Assembly: GCA_013403005.1 (NCBI GenBank)
Contig: JACBOA010000001.1
Coordinates: 326,001-390,000, forward strand
Length of the DNA stretch: 64,000 bases
Direction of reading: 5' to 3'
From: Methanobacteriaceae archaeon
Lineage (GTDB): Archaea > Methanobacteriota > Methanobacteria > Methanobacteriales > Methanobacteriaceae
Both the position numbers and the translations under genes were made by a program. Below the pieces are notes generated by a model. It was not told the DNA's origin and did no database searches. It saw nothing but the letters and a program-made list of their open reading frames with translations. This document shows positions 9,728 to 19,284 of the stretch, one piece after another; within the stretch, counting starts at the first letter, position 1; the number at the start of each line of letters is the position of its first letter.

Positions 9728-10345
9728 ATGGAAATCAGCACTGAAAAATATTACCGGAAGAGATACTCATTATTTGAATGGAGATCAAACACCTCCACAG
9801 TTAATAAATTAATCATAGCATTTTTCATGGCCTGTGTTACAGGAATAATGGCTCAAGTTGTCATACCGCTACCCTGGACTCCGGTACCAATTACTGCCCA
9901 GACCTTTGCTGTCTTAATGGCTGGTGTGGTGCTGGGCCGTTGTTGGGGTGGCATAAGCCAGGTGATATATCTGGCAGTGGGCTTATTGGGTGTTCCCTGG
10001 TTTGCAGGACTTAGTGGTGGTTATACAATTATTTTAGGCGCTACAGGGGGTTATTTAATAGGTTTTATTCTTGCAGCACTCTTCCTTGGCTACTTCACAG
10101 ATAAATACACTCATTCCCGTAACTTCCGACCGATGCTGGGACTCATGCTCCTGGCTAACTTCGCCCTAATTTATATCCCGGGTTTAGTAGGATTGGGATT
10201 ATGGATGTACCTGGTTAAGGGAAGCTTCCCCACAATCTTAACCATTATTAGCATGGGTCTTTTACCCTTTATTTTCGGAGATCTGGTTAAAATAGGGGGA
10301 GCAGCTGCTTTAACCAAGGCCATAACGCCTAAAGATAGATATTAA
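9728..10345 (+). CDS. bioY: BioY biotin transporter S component
   Basis: 205 residues, about six transmembrane helices. The BioY signature is clear: IPLPWTPVPITAQTFAVLMAG, then AVGLLGVPWFAG and GATGGYLIGF. BioY binds biotin in the membrane and works alone or with ECF ATPases. A GAGTGAT at 9717-9723 precedes ATG 9728 by 4 bases, so the upstream in-frame GTG 9719 is less likely. No ecfA or ecfT gene is in the window, so it would have to use shared ECF components from elsewhere or act alone. Confidence 0.92.
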   Translation: MEISTEKYYRKRYSLFEWRSNTSTVNKLIIAFFMACVTGIMAQVVIPLPWTPVPITAQTFAVLMAGVVLGRCWGGISQVIYLAVGLLGVPWFAGLSGGYTIILGATGGYLIGFILAALFLGYFTDKYTHSRNFRPMLGLMLLANFALIYIPGLVGLGLWMYLVKGSFPTILTIISMGLLPFIFGDLVKIGGAAALTKAITPKDRY

Positions 10346-10397
10346 TCCAAAAGAAGGTTTATGGAAATTTAAGAGGATGTCTCAAAGGGAGAATAAT

Positions 10398-10829
10398 ATG
10401 GTGGGTAACGTCGAAATTGGCGTTGTTTCTGAGCCTGTGGAGATCAGAGCCCATCACCTCCTATGCATCCAAGGATTCCAGGGCCACGGCTACAGCAAGG
10501 ATTTCACGACAAATATGGCAAAAATTGTCCATAAACTCCGAGATAATCCTTCTACTTTTTTAAAGATTGTCAGAGGCGCGGATTCCATATGCAGGTATTG
10601 TCCTCATCTTTCAAATGGTACCTGTTATCTGGATCCCATATCTGAAAGCAGAATCAAGGTTATGGATAATTTATTACTTCAATATTTAGAAATTAACCAT
10701 GAATCCCTGGTATCCTGGAATGAGATAAAAACTTTAACCAAGAATTTAAGCCCACGGACTATTAAAAAGATATGTGCAAATTGTTTTTGGAAAAATAAGT
10801 GTTTATATTTCCAGAAAAGAGTTCTATAA
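10398..10829 (+). CDS. DUF1284 cysteine-rich protein
   Basis: 143 residues. The family signature EIRAHHLLCIQGFQGHGYS occurs near the N-terminus, followed by conserved cysteines in SICRYCPHL, GTCYLDP and ICANCFWKNKC. The Cys and His pattern suggests a metal or iron-sulfur site, but no reaction is known for DUF1284. Start: GGGAG 10387-10391 lies 6 bases before ATG 10398; the earlier ATG 10377 directly abuts a GAGG and is unlikely. It follows bioY by about 50 bases and may share its transcript. Confidence 0.75.
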   Translation: MVGNVEIGVVSEPVEIRAHHLLCIQGFQGHGYSKDFTTNMAKIVHKLRDNPSTFLKIVRGADSICRYCPHLSNGTCYLDPISESRIKVMDNLLLQYLEINHESLVSWNEIKTLTKNLSPRTIKKICANCFWKNKCLYFQKRVL

Positions 10830-10981
10830 AATTCATCATATCCTGATTGCAAATACAATCCAAGGTATGTGATATGGGGAAAATATTTTATTATAAAGTT
10901 TATCCTAAAAAAAAATAAGTTATAAAATTAAAATTAAGGATGGAAATAGTCATTCTGATTTCCATTTCTTGATTCTTCTAC

Positions 10982-13618
10982 TTAGATCCTTGCTTTATAC
11001 TTCACTTCCTTGAAGCGTAATTCAAATTTGGTTCCTTTACCATGTTCAGTTTCTAATTTGATATCTCCTTTAATCTGATCCACTAGGGTGTTAACTAGTT
11101 GCAGACCCAAACTCCTGGTTTGGTAAAAATCAATATCATCTGGAAAACCTACCCCATTATCAGAAATTGTAACCAGGTAACCATCACCCTCTAATTTAGC
11201 ACTTATTTTTATCTCTCCATTTTGACCCTCTTGGAAAGCATGATTCAATGAATTGGTCAGTAGCTCATTCATTATCAATCCCAGGGGGATGGCAGTATCT
11301 ATTCCCATTTTAATATCTTCAATATCAGCTTTCAATTTTATTTCTCGGTTATGCGCATTGTAAGATTGAAAAAGAGTGTTCACCAGGTTCCTAATGTAAT
11401 CTTTAAAATAGATACTGGCCAGATCTGGAGACCGGTACAGTAATTCATGAACCATGGACATTGATCTAACCCTATTCTGACTTTCTTTAAAAACATCTCT
11501 AACGGATTCATTTTCAATACTGCGGGACTGAAGATTGAGAAGACTGGAGATAACCTGCATATTATTCTTAACCCGGTGATGAATCTCCCTTAACAAAACC
11601 TCTTTTTCATTTAAGGATTGAATTATTTTTTTTTCAGCCTGCCTACGATTTTCTGATTCCAAATAGCGTGAGACCAGGTTAGCAATAGCCCCTGCAAAAT
11701 CCTGATCTTCAAAACTCCATTTTCTCTTCCTATCCCCCACATGTTCATGACACAGAACTCCGTACAACTCTCCTTTAAACCAGATGGGAACATCCAGCAT
11801 GGAAATGATCCCCAAGGGTTTCAAATAAGATTCTGCGAATTCAAAGGTATTTGGATCATTAATTGCATCATATGCTGCTATGTTGTGGCTGTTCTTAATG
11901 GCTTTGAAATACTGGGGATAATCCAGAGCCTTGAGAATGAAACCTTTATCATGGGTCTTTGTACTTTTCTGGTATAGGTCACGGCATACAATTTCAGTCT
12001 TATCATCATTAAAGAACCAAATACTCACTCTTTCCACATCTAAAATATCAGAATCATATTCAACTAATGTTTTAAATGCATGTTCCAGGTCATTAGCTTC
12101 TTCACGTGTTAACTGGAGAAGTACATCCTGTCTTCGAATAGTGGATTTGGTTTTTTCATTTAACTTTTTTTCTCTGATCTTTCTTAAGGTTACATCTTCT
12201 CCAGAACTTAAGGTCCCTACTATCTCTTTATTTTCATTTTTTAGAAAAGTGTGCTGCCATGAAATGGTTCTTTTTTCTCCTTCCCGGTTAATAATGTTAG
12301 TTTCAGTTTGCATATTTTTGTAATCTTTTGGATTTTGAATTGATTTTGTGAAAATAGATTTTGCATCCTCCCTCTCCTCAGGTGCCACGAATGTGGAAAA
12401 CCAATCCTTTCCAATTATTTCCTCCTTAGGGTATCCTAAAACCTGGCAACCTTTTTTGTTCACTAGTTTCACACATCCTTTCAGGTCCAGCACCAACAAT
12501 ATCACTCCGGAAATATTGAAATAACTTTGCGCCCGATCTCTTTCTCTTTTAAGTTTTTTTTCAGTTTTCTTTCTTTTTATGATCTCTTGCTGGGCGTTGA
12601 GATACAGGGTTTGATTTTCTTTCAAGGACAATAATTGCCTGATAACCACCAGTAAAATTGTTAAACCAACACCTGTTTCTAAAACCATTAAGTTCATGTC
12701 GGAATAATTTTTATACCCTACGATAAGCAGCAAATAGGATAAAATAACAAGTAAATAAGGTAAATATATATTATAAGAAAATTTATGAGGGTCTCTGGAG
12801 GTTGTCGCCTCTTTCTCATGAGATATAATCTCATTGGCTCTCATTATTCCTGCAAGACCTAATAGGAAGTAACCTATCATCCAACCGGTTTCCATAGGAT
12901 TTCCTGAAAAGTAGTTTCCTGAAATGGTTTGTTGAACAAACCAGATATCGGTGAAAAGTTGTGCAACGATTGAAGCAGCTAACAGGAGAAGAACACTATC
13001 TTTTAAACTTTTAATTCGATTGAAAATCAAATCAAGTAATGGGAAAAGGAGTGCAAAATCCAGCATAATATACAAAATGGAAAGATAAAGTCCTAAACCC
13101 TCTCCGGTCTTAGTCTCTAAAGTGGGCATTATAAGGAAGGTCCAAAAGAACATGCCACTGGCAATAAGTATTATAGCCATGTCCAAGACGGTTTTATAGT
13201 TTCTATCAGTATTTTGAGATAAACGTGGCAACATAAAAATACCAATGGCAAATAGGGGATAGTACAAAATATAACCCACATCAGCAATAGAGGGGAAAGG
13301 CTCGGTTCGAAGTCCCATTTCTAAAATACTCCAAATCACATCACCTACTAAATAAGAAAATTGTGCCAGTGTCAAAAATAACCATGCAGTGTACTCGGAT
13401 GATTTACATGTTTTAAGAACCCTCAAGGTTAATATAAGGAATATGATCACGATTAGGTTGACTAAGGGGCTAATTGTGTTGCTTAAAACTGTAAGAAATT
13501 CCTGATTACCTAAAAAAATAAGGGTTAACATTAGATAAACAACTGTAAATACTGCAGATATAATAGTGGCATTACGTAATGAAATCAACCTTATCTTAGG
13601 ATTCTTCTCCAAACTCAC
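10982..13618 (-). CDS. Membrane sensor histidine kinase (7-9 TM, PAS, GAF, HisKA_2)
   Basis: 878 residues. About eight hydrophobic helices fill residues 15-330, including a PFPSIADVGYILYYPLF segment found in membrane sensors. A PAS domain covers about 360-480 (SYFNISGVILLVLDLKG), a GAF domain about 510-660 (VPIWFKGELYGVLCHEHVG), and a HisKA_2 phospho-acceptor region (REIHHRVKNNMQVISSLLN) at about 680. An HATPase domain follows, with MNELLTNSLNHAF as N box and ISDNGVGFP as G1. It is the type common in methanogens, which often pair with receiver-only regulators. The C-terminus (FKEVKYKARI) resembles that of the kinase at 40.1 kb, so the two are paralogues. The membrane-sensed signal is unknown. 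Confidence 0.9.
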   Translation of the reverse strand: MSLEKNPKIRLISLRNATIISAVFTVVYLMLTLIFLGNQEFLTVLSNTISPLVNLIVIIFLILTLRVLKTCKSSEYTAWLFLTLAQFSYLVGDVIWSILEMGLRTEPFPSIADVGYILYYPLFAIGIFMLPRLSQNTDRNYKTVLDMAIILIASGMFFWTFLIMPTLETKTGEGLGLYLSILYIMLDFALLFPLLDLIFNRIKSLKDSVLLLLAASIVAQLFTDIWFVQQTISGNYFSGNPMETGWMIGYFLLGLAGIMRANEIISHEKEATTSRDPHKFSYNIYLPYLLVILSYLLLIVGYKNYSDMNLMVLETGVGLTILLVVIRQLLSLKENQTLYLNAQQEIIKRKKTEKKLKRERDRAQSYFNISGVILLVLDLKGCVKLVNKKGCQVLGYPKEEIIGKDWFSTFVAPEEREDAKSIFTKSIQNPKDYKNMQTETNIINREGEKRTISWQHTFLKNENKEIVGTLSSGEDVTLRKIREKKLNEKTKSTIRRQDVLLQLTREEANDLEHAFKTLVEYDSDILDVERVSIWFFNDDKTEIVCRDLYQKSTKTHDKGFILKALDYPQYFKAIKNSHNIAAYDAINDPNTFEFAESYLKPLGIISMLDVPIWFKGELYGVLCHEHVGDRKRKWSFEDQDFAGAIANLVSRYLESENRRQAEKKIIQSLNEKEVLLREIHHRVKNNMQVISSLLNLQSRSIENESVRDVFKESQNRVRSMSMVHELLYRSPDLASIYFKDYIRNLVNTLFQSYNAHNREIKLKADIEDIKMGIDTAIPLGLIMNELLTNSLNHAFQEGQNGEIKISAKLEGDGYLVTISDNGVGFPDDIDFYQTRSLGLQLVNTLVDQIKGDIKLETEHGKGTKFELRFKEVKYKARI

Positions 13619-13973
13619 ACTTTCCTGAGAGGTTGCTATAATAAAGAAGTTACTATGATAATATATTTTAACTCTGTATTTTTAAAAAACTTTGCACATA
13701 ATAACCAACAGATATAACTGCATAAATAAAATTAAGAACGTATTATGGATTTAGGTAACTAATAGCAATAAATCCTTTCATCTTCTAAAACACATTTTAG
13801 ATTATTACTTTATGACTTAATTCAATACTGATGTGACTTTGCTTAGGAAAAATGATTATAAGTTGATTAGAATGTGGCCATAGGAATAATAATACGGGGT
13901 GAGTATCACACAGCTGGAGAAATTACAGCTCAATATTAATATAATTATGAAGCATGATCACAGTTAATCTAAA

Positions 13974-14016
13974 TATCAACAACTCCATAAGGGGTTTATC
14001 AACAACTCCTAAGGGT
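13974..14016. repeat. Tandem direct repeat upstream of the cytosine deaminase gene
   Basis: The 477-base gap before the deaminase gene holds no other gene. TATCAACAACTCC followed by TAAGGG occurs twice, starting at 13974 and 13997, 23 bases apart (about two helical turns). The first copy has one extra A. It lies about 80-120 bases before the start codon, where a regulator or leader element could sit. Confidence 0.5.
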
Positions 14017-14095
14017 GAGGGCATATCTTTCTTCTCAAAATTCAATTAGGTTATTGTGATTATTCAGGGGGGATTGAAAGGGGAGAGTGTGAACT

Positions 14096-14659
14096 TTGAC
14101 AGATAAAAAAAACAGGGTAACCATAGAAGATAATCATCATAAGTTCATGGCCTTTGCTCAGGAAGAAGCCATGGAAAGCTTGAGAAATGGAGGCATTCCT
14201 ATTGGCGCTGTTCTGGTAAAAAACGGTGAAATAATAGGAAGAGGGCATAACAAACGGGTTCAGCTCGATTCAGCAATTCTCCACGCCGAAATTGAATGTT
14301 TAGAAAGTGCAGGTAGGATTAAAGCAGATGAATATAAAAATTGCACACTCTACACAACACTTTCACCCTGTGCAATGTGTTCAGGAGCAATTTTACTTTA
14401 TAACATTCCTCTGGTTGTGGTGGGGGTGAACGAAAACTTCAAGGGTCCGGAAGAGAATCTTACCCGTAATGGTGTGCAGGTAATAAACCTTAACCTTGAT
14501 TCGTGTAAGCATATGCTAAGGGAATTCATTGAGAAACATCCCGATTTGTGGAATGAGAATATAGGTAATGAAGATGTAGGTTGTAAACTAACACCCTTCA
14601 GACTTAAAAAAAAATCCATTACAGATGCAATTTTTATTAATCAATACAGAAGTTATTAG
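14096..14659 (+). CDS. Cytosine deaminase, yeast FCY1-like (CDA fold)
   Basis: 187 residues. The zinc site is HAEIE (His and the proton-shuttling Glu) with the SPCAMCSGA cysteines. Beyond the general CMP/dCMP/TadA fold it resembles fungal cytosine deaminase: LYTTLSPCAMCSGAI, IPLVVVGVNENFKG and CKHMLREFIEKHPDLWNENIG line up with the yeast enzyme from memory. TadA-like tRNA deaminases lack that tail. The likely reaction is cytosine to uracil plus ammonia (pyrimidine salvage). About 30 extra residues follow the usual end (KLTPFRLKKKSITDAIF). Start TTG 14096 has GGGGAGAG at 14080-14087. Confidence 0.8.
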   Translation: MTDKKNRVTIEDNHHKFMAFAQEEAMESLRNGGIPIGAVLVKNGEIIGRGHNKRVQLDSAILHAEIECLESAGRIKADEYKNCTLYTTLSPCAMCSGAILLYNIPLVVVGVNENFKGPEENLTRNGVQVINLNLDSCKHMLREFIEKHPDLWNENIGNEDVGCKLTPFRLKKKSITDAIFINQYRSY

Positions 14660-14819
14660 CAAATTTTATTATAATAAAAAAACCTTAGATTAATAAGGAA
14701 ATAAATTATTTTTAGATTAATCTAAAAATCATACATAATAATTTAAATCATATTACATTAAAAAATTTAATTAAAAAAATCCTGGATTTAAAAAAACAAC
14801 ATACTAAGGGGGAATATGA

Positions 14820-15185
14820 ATGGTGAAATGGGGACCCGTAGTGGTGGGTTTTATTTTAGCAGTGATACTCAGTAATTTATTTGGTATCTACGTGAATGCT
14901 TATTGGGGTGTTAACCTGGGGCTTTTCATAGCAGGATTTATTGTGGGATACTGGGTTCATGAGGGGATACTGGGCGGATTGTGGAATGCTACTGTGGCCG
15001 GTGCATTCGGATCCATTGTCCTGGCTATTTTACTGGTGGTGGGAGGAACAATTTTTGGTGGTATAGCAGGATTTACAGCAGGAGTATTAACAGGGATAAC
15101 TTTAGTAATAGCATCGCTAATCGTTAACATAATTTTCATGGGTGTAGGGGGAGCCATTGGTGGTTTATTAAGTGGAAGTGACTAA
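14820..15185 (+). CDS. DUF5518-type small membrane protein
   Basis: 121 residues, almost wholly hydrophobic and Gly-rich, with about four helices and a GGLLSGSD end. It matches the small DUF5518-like membrane family common in methanogens. AGGGGG at 14807-14812 lies 7 bases before ATG 14820. It follows the deaminase gene but is separated by a 160-base AT-rich spacer, so it probably has its own transcript. No function is known. Confidence 0.6.
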   Translation: MVKWGPVVVGFILAVILSNLFGIYVNAYWGVNLGLFIAGFIVGYWVHEGILGGLWNATVAGAFGSIVLAILLVVGGTIFGGIAGFTAGVLTGITLVIASLIVNIIFMGVGGAIGGLLSGSD

Positions 15186-15340
15186 AATTTAATTTTACCA
15201 AGCATCCTTTGAACTATTTATCCACTTCCCCTCATTTTATAACCCTCATTTTATAATTTATAGTAAAATTTATACAATTATTTCTAATAAAATAGTACTA
15301 AAAAGCGAATCCTTATTGTATTAGGCAATTGATCTTCCAG

Positions 15341-16444
15341 CTAAAGGTTTTCCAGACATTCATCCATCAAAATCTGGGCATCTTCATTTTCAGGGTTTAG
15401 AATGAGGACTTTTTTAAAACAGTTTACGGCATCCTCAAAATTGTTCAATTCCATTAATGCAACTCCTTTATTACTCAGGAAAACCTCGTTATCCGGATCT
15501 AGAGCAAGTGATTTATCATAACACTCAATAGCCTCTTTAAAACGGTTCAACTCCATAAGCGCGTTTCCTTTCCTATTCCAGGTTAATGAATCAGGTTCAT
15601 CTTCTAAACAAAGTTCTAGAGAACGGTCATAACATTCTAAGGCTTCTTCAGCTCGATCAATCTGTGATAAAAGGTTTCCCTTAGCATTCCAGGCTTCCAA
15701 ATCCTGAGGGTTCAGATTTAATATTTTATCATAGCATTGCAGTGCATGGTTAAAACGTCCCAGCATTTCAAAAATAAAACCCCTCCAGTATAAAACCAGC
15801 AAATTTTCATCATTTATTTCCATGGCTTTATCACTGGCTTTAAGAGCATCTTCTGGACGGTTAGAATTCAGTAGGGCAATAGCCTTGTTATTCCATATAT
15901 ATTCATTGTTGGGTTCTATTTTCAAAGCCTGATCATAGCATTCCAGAGCTTCCTGAAATTTACCGAGGCGTGAAAGATTATCACCTTTGCGGTTAAGAAG
16001 GTAAACATCCTCCGGGTCGATTTTCAAAGCAGCAGTGTAACAAATCACTGATTTGTCAAACTTCCCCACATCAAAGAGTATGTCTGCTCTTTTGGCGATC
16101 ATGGCCTTTTCATCAATCTTAGCACCCTCCCATTCCTCCATGGGGAGCTTGACGAATCTGATAACTTGATAAAGAGAATCATCTGCACTATGGTCGGGAT
16201 ACATCTTCCTGAACTCTGATTCAAGCTCTTTAGCACTGCTGAAACCTTCTTCACGTGCAATATCGTCATTTTTTATGAGATCACCGAATTTCACCACTTC
16301 CACATCAGTTACTTCGGCCTCAAAGAGTTTCTTTCTTTCTTTGGAAACTAAATTCCAGTAGCAATGCAGTCGATCACCAGGAGATAAAGGTTTCTTCCAG
16401 AGCTTTCTGATGGTGGTTGTTTTTTCACCAGTTATAAGGTCCAA
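15341..16444 (-). CDS. ASCH-domain protein fused to TPR repeats
   Basis: 367 residues from TTG 16444. The N-terminal about 110 residues are an ASCH domain (TGEKTTTIRKLWKKPLSPGD), an RNA-binding fold related to PUA. From about residue 120 to the end there are seven to eight TPR repeats (for example FQEALECYDQALKIEPNNEY). In-frame codons upstream of TTG 16444 still look like ASCH sequence (IPILLFGSRH) back to a TAA at 16475-16477; the codon right after that stop is ATA 16474-16472, 6 bases after a strong GGGAGGG (16487-16481). The true start may be that ATA. TPR suggests a protein partner, ASCH an RNA or nucleotide ligand; neither is known. Confidence 0.8.
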   Translation of the reverse strand: MDLITGEKTTTIRKLWKKPLSPGDRLHCYWNLVSKERKKLFEAEVTDVEVVKFGDLIKNDDIAREEGFSSAKELESEFRKMYPDHSADDSLYQVIRFVKLPMEEWEGAKIDEKAMIAKRADILFDVGKFDKSVICYTAALKIDPEDVYLLNRKGDNLSRLGKFQEALECYDQALKIEPNNEYIWNNKAIALLNSNRPEDALKASDKAMEINDENLLVLYWRGFIFEMLGRFNHALQCYDKILNLNPQDLEAWNAKGNLLSQIDRAEEALECYDRSLELCLEDEPDSLTWNRKGNALMELNRFKEAIECYDKSLALDPDNEVFLSNKGVALMELNNFEDAVNCFKKVLILNPENEDAQILMDECLENL

Positions 16445-16651
16445 GTGACGGCTTCCGAATAATAGTATTGGTATTTAGCACCCTCCCATTTGATTTGTGC
16501 ATCAATTGGATTATCTTCAGTTATGACTAGATCGTTATATGGAGGTTTTTTATATGGTGTTTCAAATTAAGTTATGTTTAAAGGTTGTATCAGATTACAG
16601 ATTAGATTAGTGTCAGTAGATTTAATGCCTATCTCTTAATGCATATGCATT

Positions 16652-17347
16652 TCATATTATTTCTTCACCAAATTCAGCTGTTTTAATCTTGATTTTTCCT
16701 AGAATGGGTTTAATCTGACGTGCAATTCTTTTAAGTTCTTGTGGTGAAGGATTAGGGGTTTCTTTCAATCGCTCATCCAGCACTATCTGATTTCTAAATT
16801 GTTGTAAAGTGTAAATATCACAGTGAATATTTTCTGCGATTTCTATTATGTCTGAGGGTCTAAGAAGTCCGGGAACATAAGTAGTTCTGCATTCCAAGAA
16901 ACATTTCGAATTAGAGGAAATATTCATACTTTTAATTACTTTTTCACCAATATTTGCACCTATAATTTCTTTATACTTATTAAATGGGGCTTTCACATCC
17001 AGGGCAACATAATCCACCAGGTCAACCACTTCAGAAAGTCTTTCAGGATAACCCCCATTGGTATCGAGTTTGGTTTTTAAGCCTTTTTTTACACAATACT
17101 GGAGGATTTTTCTAACTTCCTCCATTTGCATTAGGGGTTCTCCACCAGTGATAACCACGGCATCAATAAAGTCCTGTGATTCATCAATTTTTCTCTCAAT
17201 TTCAGAGAGTTCCAGGTTTTCTCCACCATGGATTATCTCGGGGTTATGGCAATAGGGACATCTGAGGGTGCATCCTGCGGTAAATATGACTAGGGAAACT
17301 TTGCCAGGGTATTCCAGTGAGGAAAATATTATGCCACCGGTTATCAT
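16652..17347 (-). CDS. nrdG: Anaerobic ribonucleotide reductase-activating radical SAM protein
   Basis: 231 residues. The radical SAM cluster motif CTLRCPYC (Cx3Cx2C) is near residue 26, followed by the SAM-binding VVITGGEPLM. The form is that of the NrdG-like activases of archaea (GGIIFSSLEYPGKVSLVIFT). It would make the glycyl radical on class III ribonucleotide reductase, letting a strict anaerobe make deoxynucleotides. NrdD is not nearby. It lies 43 bases after hisC on the same strand. A pyruvate-formate-lyase-type activase for another glycyl-radical enzyme is the alternative. Confidence 0.8.
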   Translation of the reverse strand: MITGGIIFSSLEYPGKVSLVIFTAGCTLRCPYCHNPEIIHGGENLELSEIERKIDESQDFIDAVVITGGEPLMQMEEVRKILQYCVKKGLKTKLDTNGGYPERLSEVVDLVDYVALDVKAPFNKYKEIIGANIGEKVIKSMNISSNSKCFLECRTTYVPGLLRPSDIIEIAENIHCDIYTLQQFRNQIVLDERLKETPNPSPQELKRIARQIKPILGKIKIKTAEFGEEII

Positions 17348-17390
17348 AAAATTACAGTATCCCTATTATTTTATCCAAAAAATATTATTT

Positions 17391-18491
17391 TTATCCCAAA
17401 ATATTTTTCAGGACTTTAATAAACTTCTCATCCTCTTTAAGGGTTGCTACACTCACTCTTATCCAGTATTCATCCAGCCCATGGAAAGAGTTACAATCCC
17501 GGACTATTATACCATTTTTCATAAGTTCTTCTGAAATTTCTTTAGAGTTCATGCCGGTACCGTGCAAATCCACCAGCAAATAATTGGCATATGACTTGAA
17601 AACTCGTATACTGGGAATTTTTGACATTTCCTGGTATAAAAATTCTCTGCTTTCAATGGACAGTTGAGTGGACCTTTCAATGTAATCAGGATCATCTAAA
17701 GTGGCAGATGCAGCGATATAGGATAGTTTATTAAGGCTGAAAACAGGTTTAACCCGATGCATGTATTCGATTAGTTCAGGGTGACCTATACCATAACCAA
17801 TTCTCATACCAGCCAGTCCCATTACCTTGGAGAACGTTCTGAGAATAAATAGATTCTCGTACTCTTCCAGCAGTCCCAGATTGTTGATCCCTGAAAACTC
17901 CCAGTAAGCCTCATCAACAACCACCAGAGCATCACTACTTTCCAGGATGGTGCGGATATCAGGCTCATCTATCAATCCCCCGGTGGGATTGTTGGGAGTG
18001 CACAGGAATATAACCTTGGTTCTGGGGGAAATGGATTCCAGCACAGAATCTAAATTCAGACGGTTTTCTTCAACATCCCAGCGTGCATAAACCGGAACAG
18101 CCCCATATACGTTGAAGCTGTATTCATAATACATGTAAGAGGGATGATGGACGATGTATTCATCTCCGGGTTCAATTAAGGTCTTGGCCAGAACATCCAG
18201 TATTTCATCGGCACCATCTCCACCCACAACCACTTCTTCAGGATTCACACCAGCATAAGATGCGATCTTAAGTTTCAGATCATCAATGTTAGATTCTGGG
18301 TAGGTGTTAATCAGGTGAAGACTTTTTTCAAGTGCTTGGATGGCTTTGGGGGAGGGTCCAAGGGGATTTTCATTGGATCCCATTCGAATGATATCCGCAG
18401 GATCCAACCCATAAATACGGGCTAAATCTGCATTAGACTTGCCCGGAACATAGGGATCCATTTTTTTAACTGTTTTTTTGATATGAACCAT
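17391..18491 (-). CDS. hisC: Histidinol-phosphate aminotransferase
   Basis: 366 residues, class I/II PLP aminotransferase. MGSNENPLGPSPKAIQALE is the HisC N-terminal signature, VVVDEAYWEF holds the PLP-contacting Asp/Tyr, and RTFSKVMGLAGMRIGYG holds the Schiff-base Lys. It transfers an amino group from glutamate to imidazole acetol phosphate in histidine synthesis. It has normal length and lies upstream of the nrdG-like gene, probably co-transcribed. Other his genes are absent here, as usual for dispersed archaeal his genes. Confidence 0.92.
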   Translation of the reverse strand: MVHIKKTVKKMDPYVPGKSNADLARIYGLDPADIIRMGSNENPLGPSPKAIQALEKSLHLINTYPESNIDDLKLKIASYAGVNPEEVVVGGDGADEILDVLAKTLIEPGDEYIVHHPSYMYYEYSFNVYGAVPVYARWDVEENRLNLDSVLESISPRTKVIFLCTPNNPTGGLIDEPDIRTILESSDALVVVDEAYWEFSGINNLGLLEEYENLFILRTFSKVMGLAGMRIGYGIGHPELIEYMHRVKPVFSLNKLSYIAASATLDDPDYIERSTQLSIESREFLYQEMSKIPSIRVFKSYANYLLVDLHGTGMNSKEISEELMKNGIIVRDCNSFHGLDEYWIRVSVATLKEDEKFIKVLKNILG

Positions 18492-18579
18492 TTAATCAAT
18501 CCTTAAAATCGTTTAAGCTCCATAAATTTATAAAAATCCTTTAAAAGTCCTCTTATGGGCTATGAAAAATGTTCACTAG

Positions 18580-19074
18580 TTAATCTTCGTTATCTGCCAT
18601 GTCTGTTCTCTGTTTTAGTGCAAGTTTCAGGTAGTTTAAAGCATTTCTTTCAATTTTTTTAATCTCTTCTTCATTTAATTCCCTTACAGCTTTAGCAGGA
18701 ACACCCATAATCAGACTACCTTCTGGAAAGGTTTTTCCTTCGGTTACCACTGCACCTGCAGCCACAATACTGTTTTTATGAATATGGCTTCCATTGAGAA
18801 CTGTTGCATTCATACCGATAATGCAGTTATCATCCACTTTACAGCCGTGAACTACTGCTGCATGTCCTACTGAAACACGATCCCCAATTTCCAGGGGAAA
18901 TCCTTCCGATGAATGCAGTACGCAGTTATCCTGTACATTAGAAGTATTGCCAATGGTTATGGGTTCGATATCTCCTCTAATCACAGCATTATACCAGACA
19001 GAGGAATGTTTTCCTATGCTCACTTTTCCAATTGTATGGGCACCTTTGAATATTAAGGCAGTGTGATGTATCAT
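18580..19074 (-). CDS. Gamma-class carbonic anhydrase family protein
   Basis: 164 residues of left-handed beta-helix hexapeptide repeats. The zinc ligands fit NCVLHSS and SVGHAAVVHGC (three His). It is the short, YrdA/PaaY-like type without the N-terminal extension of Cam. The likely reaction is CO2 hydration, though some relatives only bind zinc or act on CoA thioesters. It ends in an acidic Asp/Glu tail. It lies about 90 bases before hisC, same strand. Confidence 0.85.
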   Translation of the reverse strand: MIHHTALIFKGAHTIGKVSIGKHSSVWYNAVIRGDIEPITIGNTSNVQDNCVLHSSEGFPLEIGDRVSVGHAAVVHGCKVDDNCIIGMNATVLNGSHIHKNSIVAAGAVVTEGKTFPEGSLIMGVPAKAVRELNEEEIKKIERNALNYLKLALKQRTDMADNED

Positions 19075-19284
19075 GTTAAAAAGTATACTCTCGATAAATA
19101 AAAAGATTTCATTGGGTTCACTATTAATATTGCTGGATTAAAGATCAATCCCCCGCCTACAATTAGGAGAACTATTACCGCATTATAGGTCCTCTGAGGG
19201 GGTATTCTAAACTAATTCATTAGAATAAATAAAGAAATTATTTGATAAGGAAATTATCAGTTCCTGGTGACGTTAGGGAATAAA

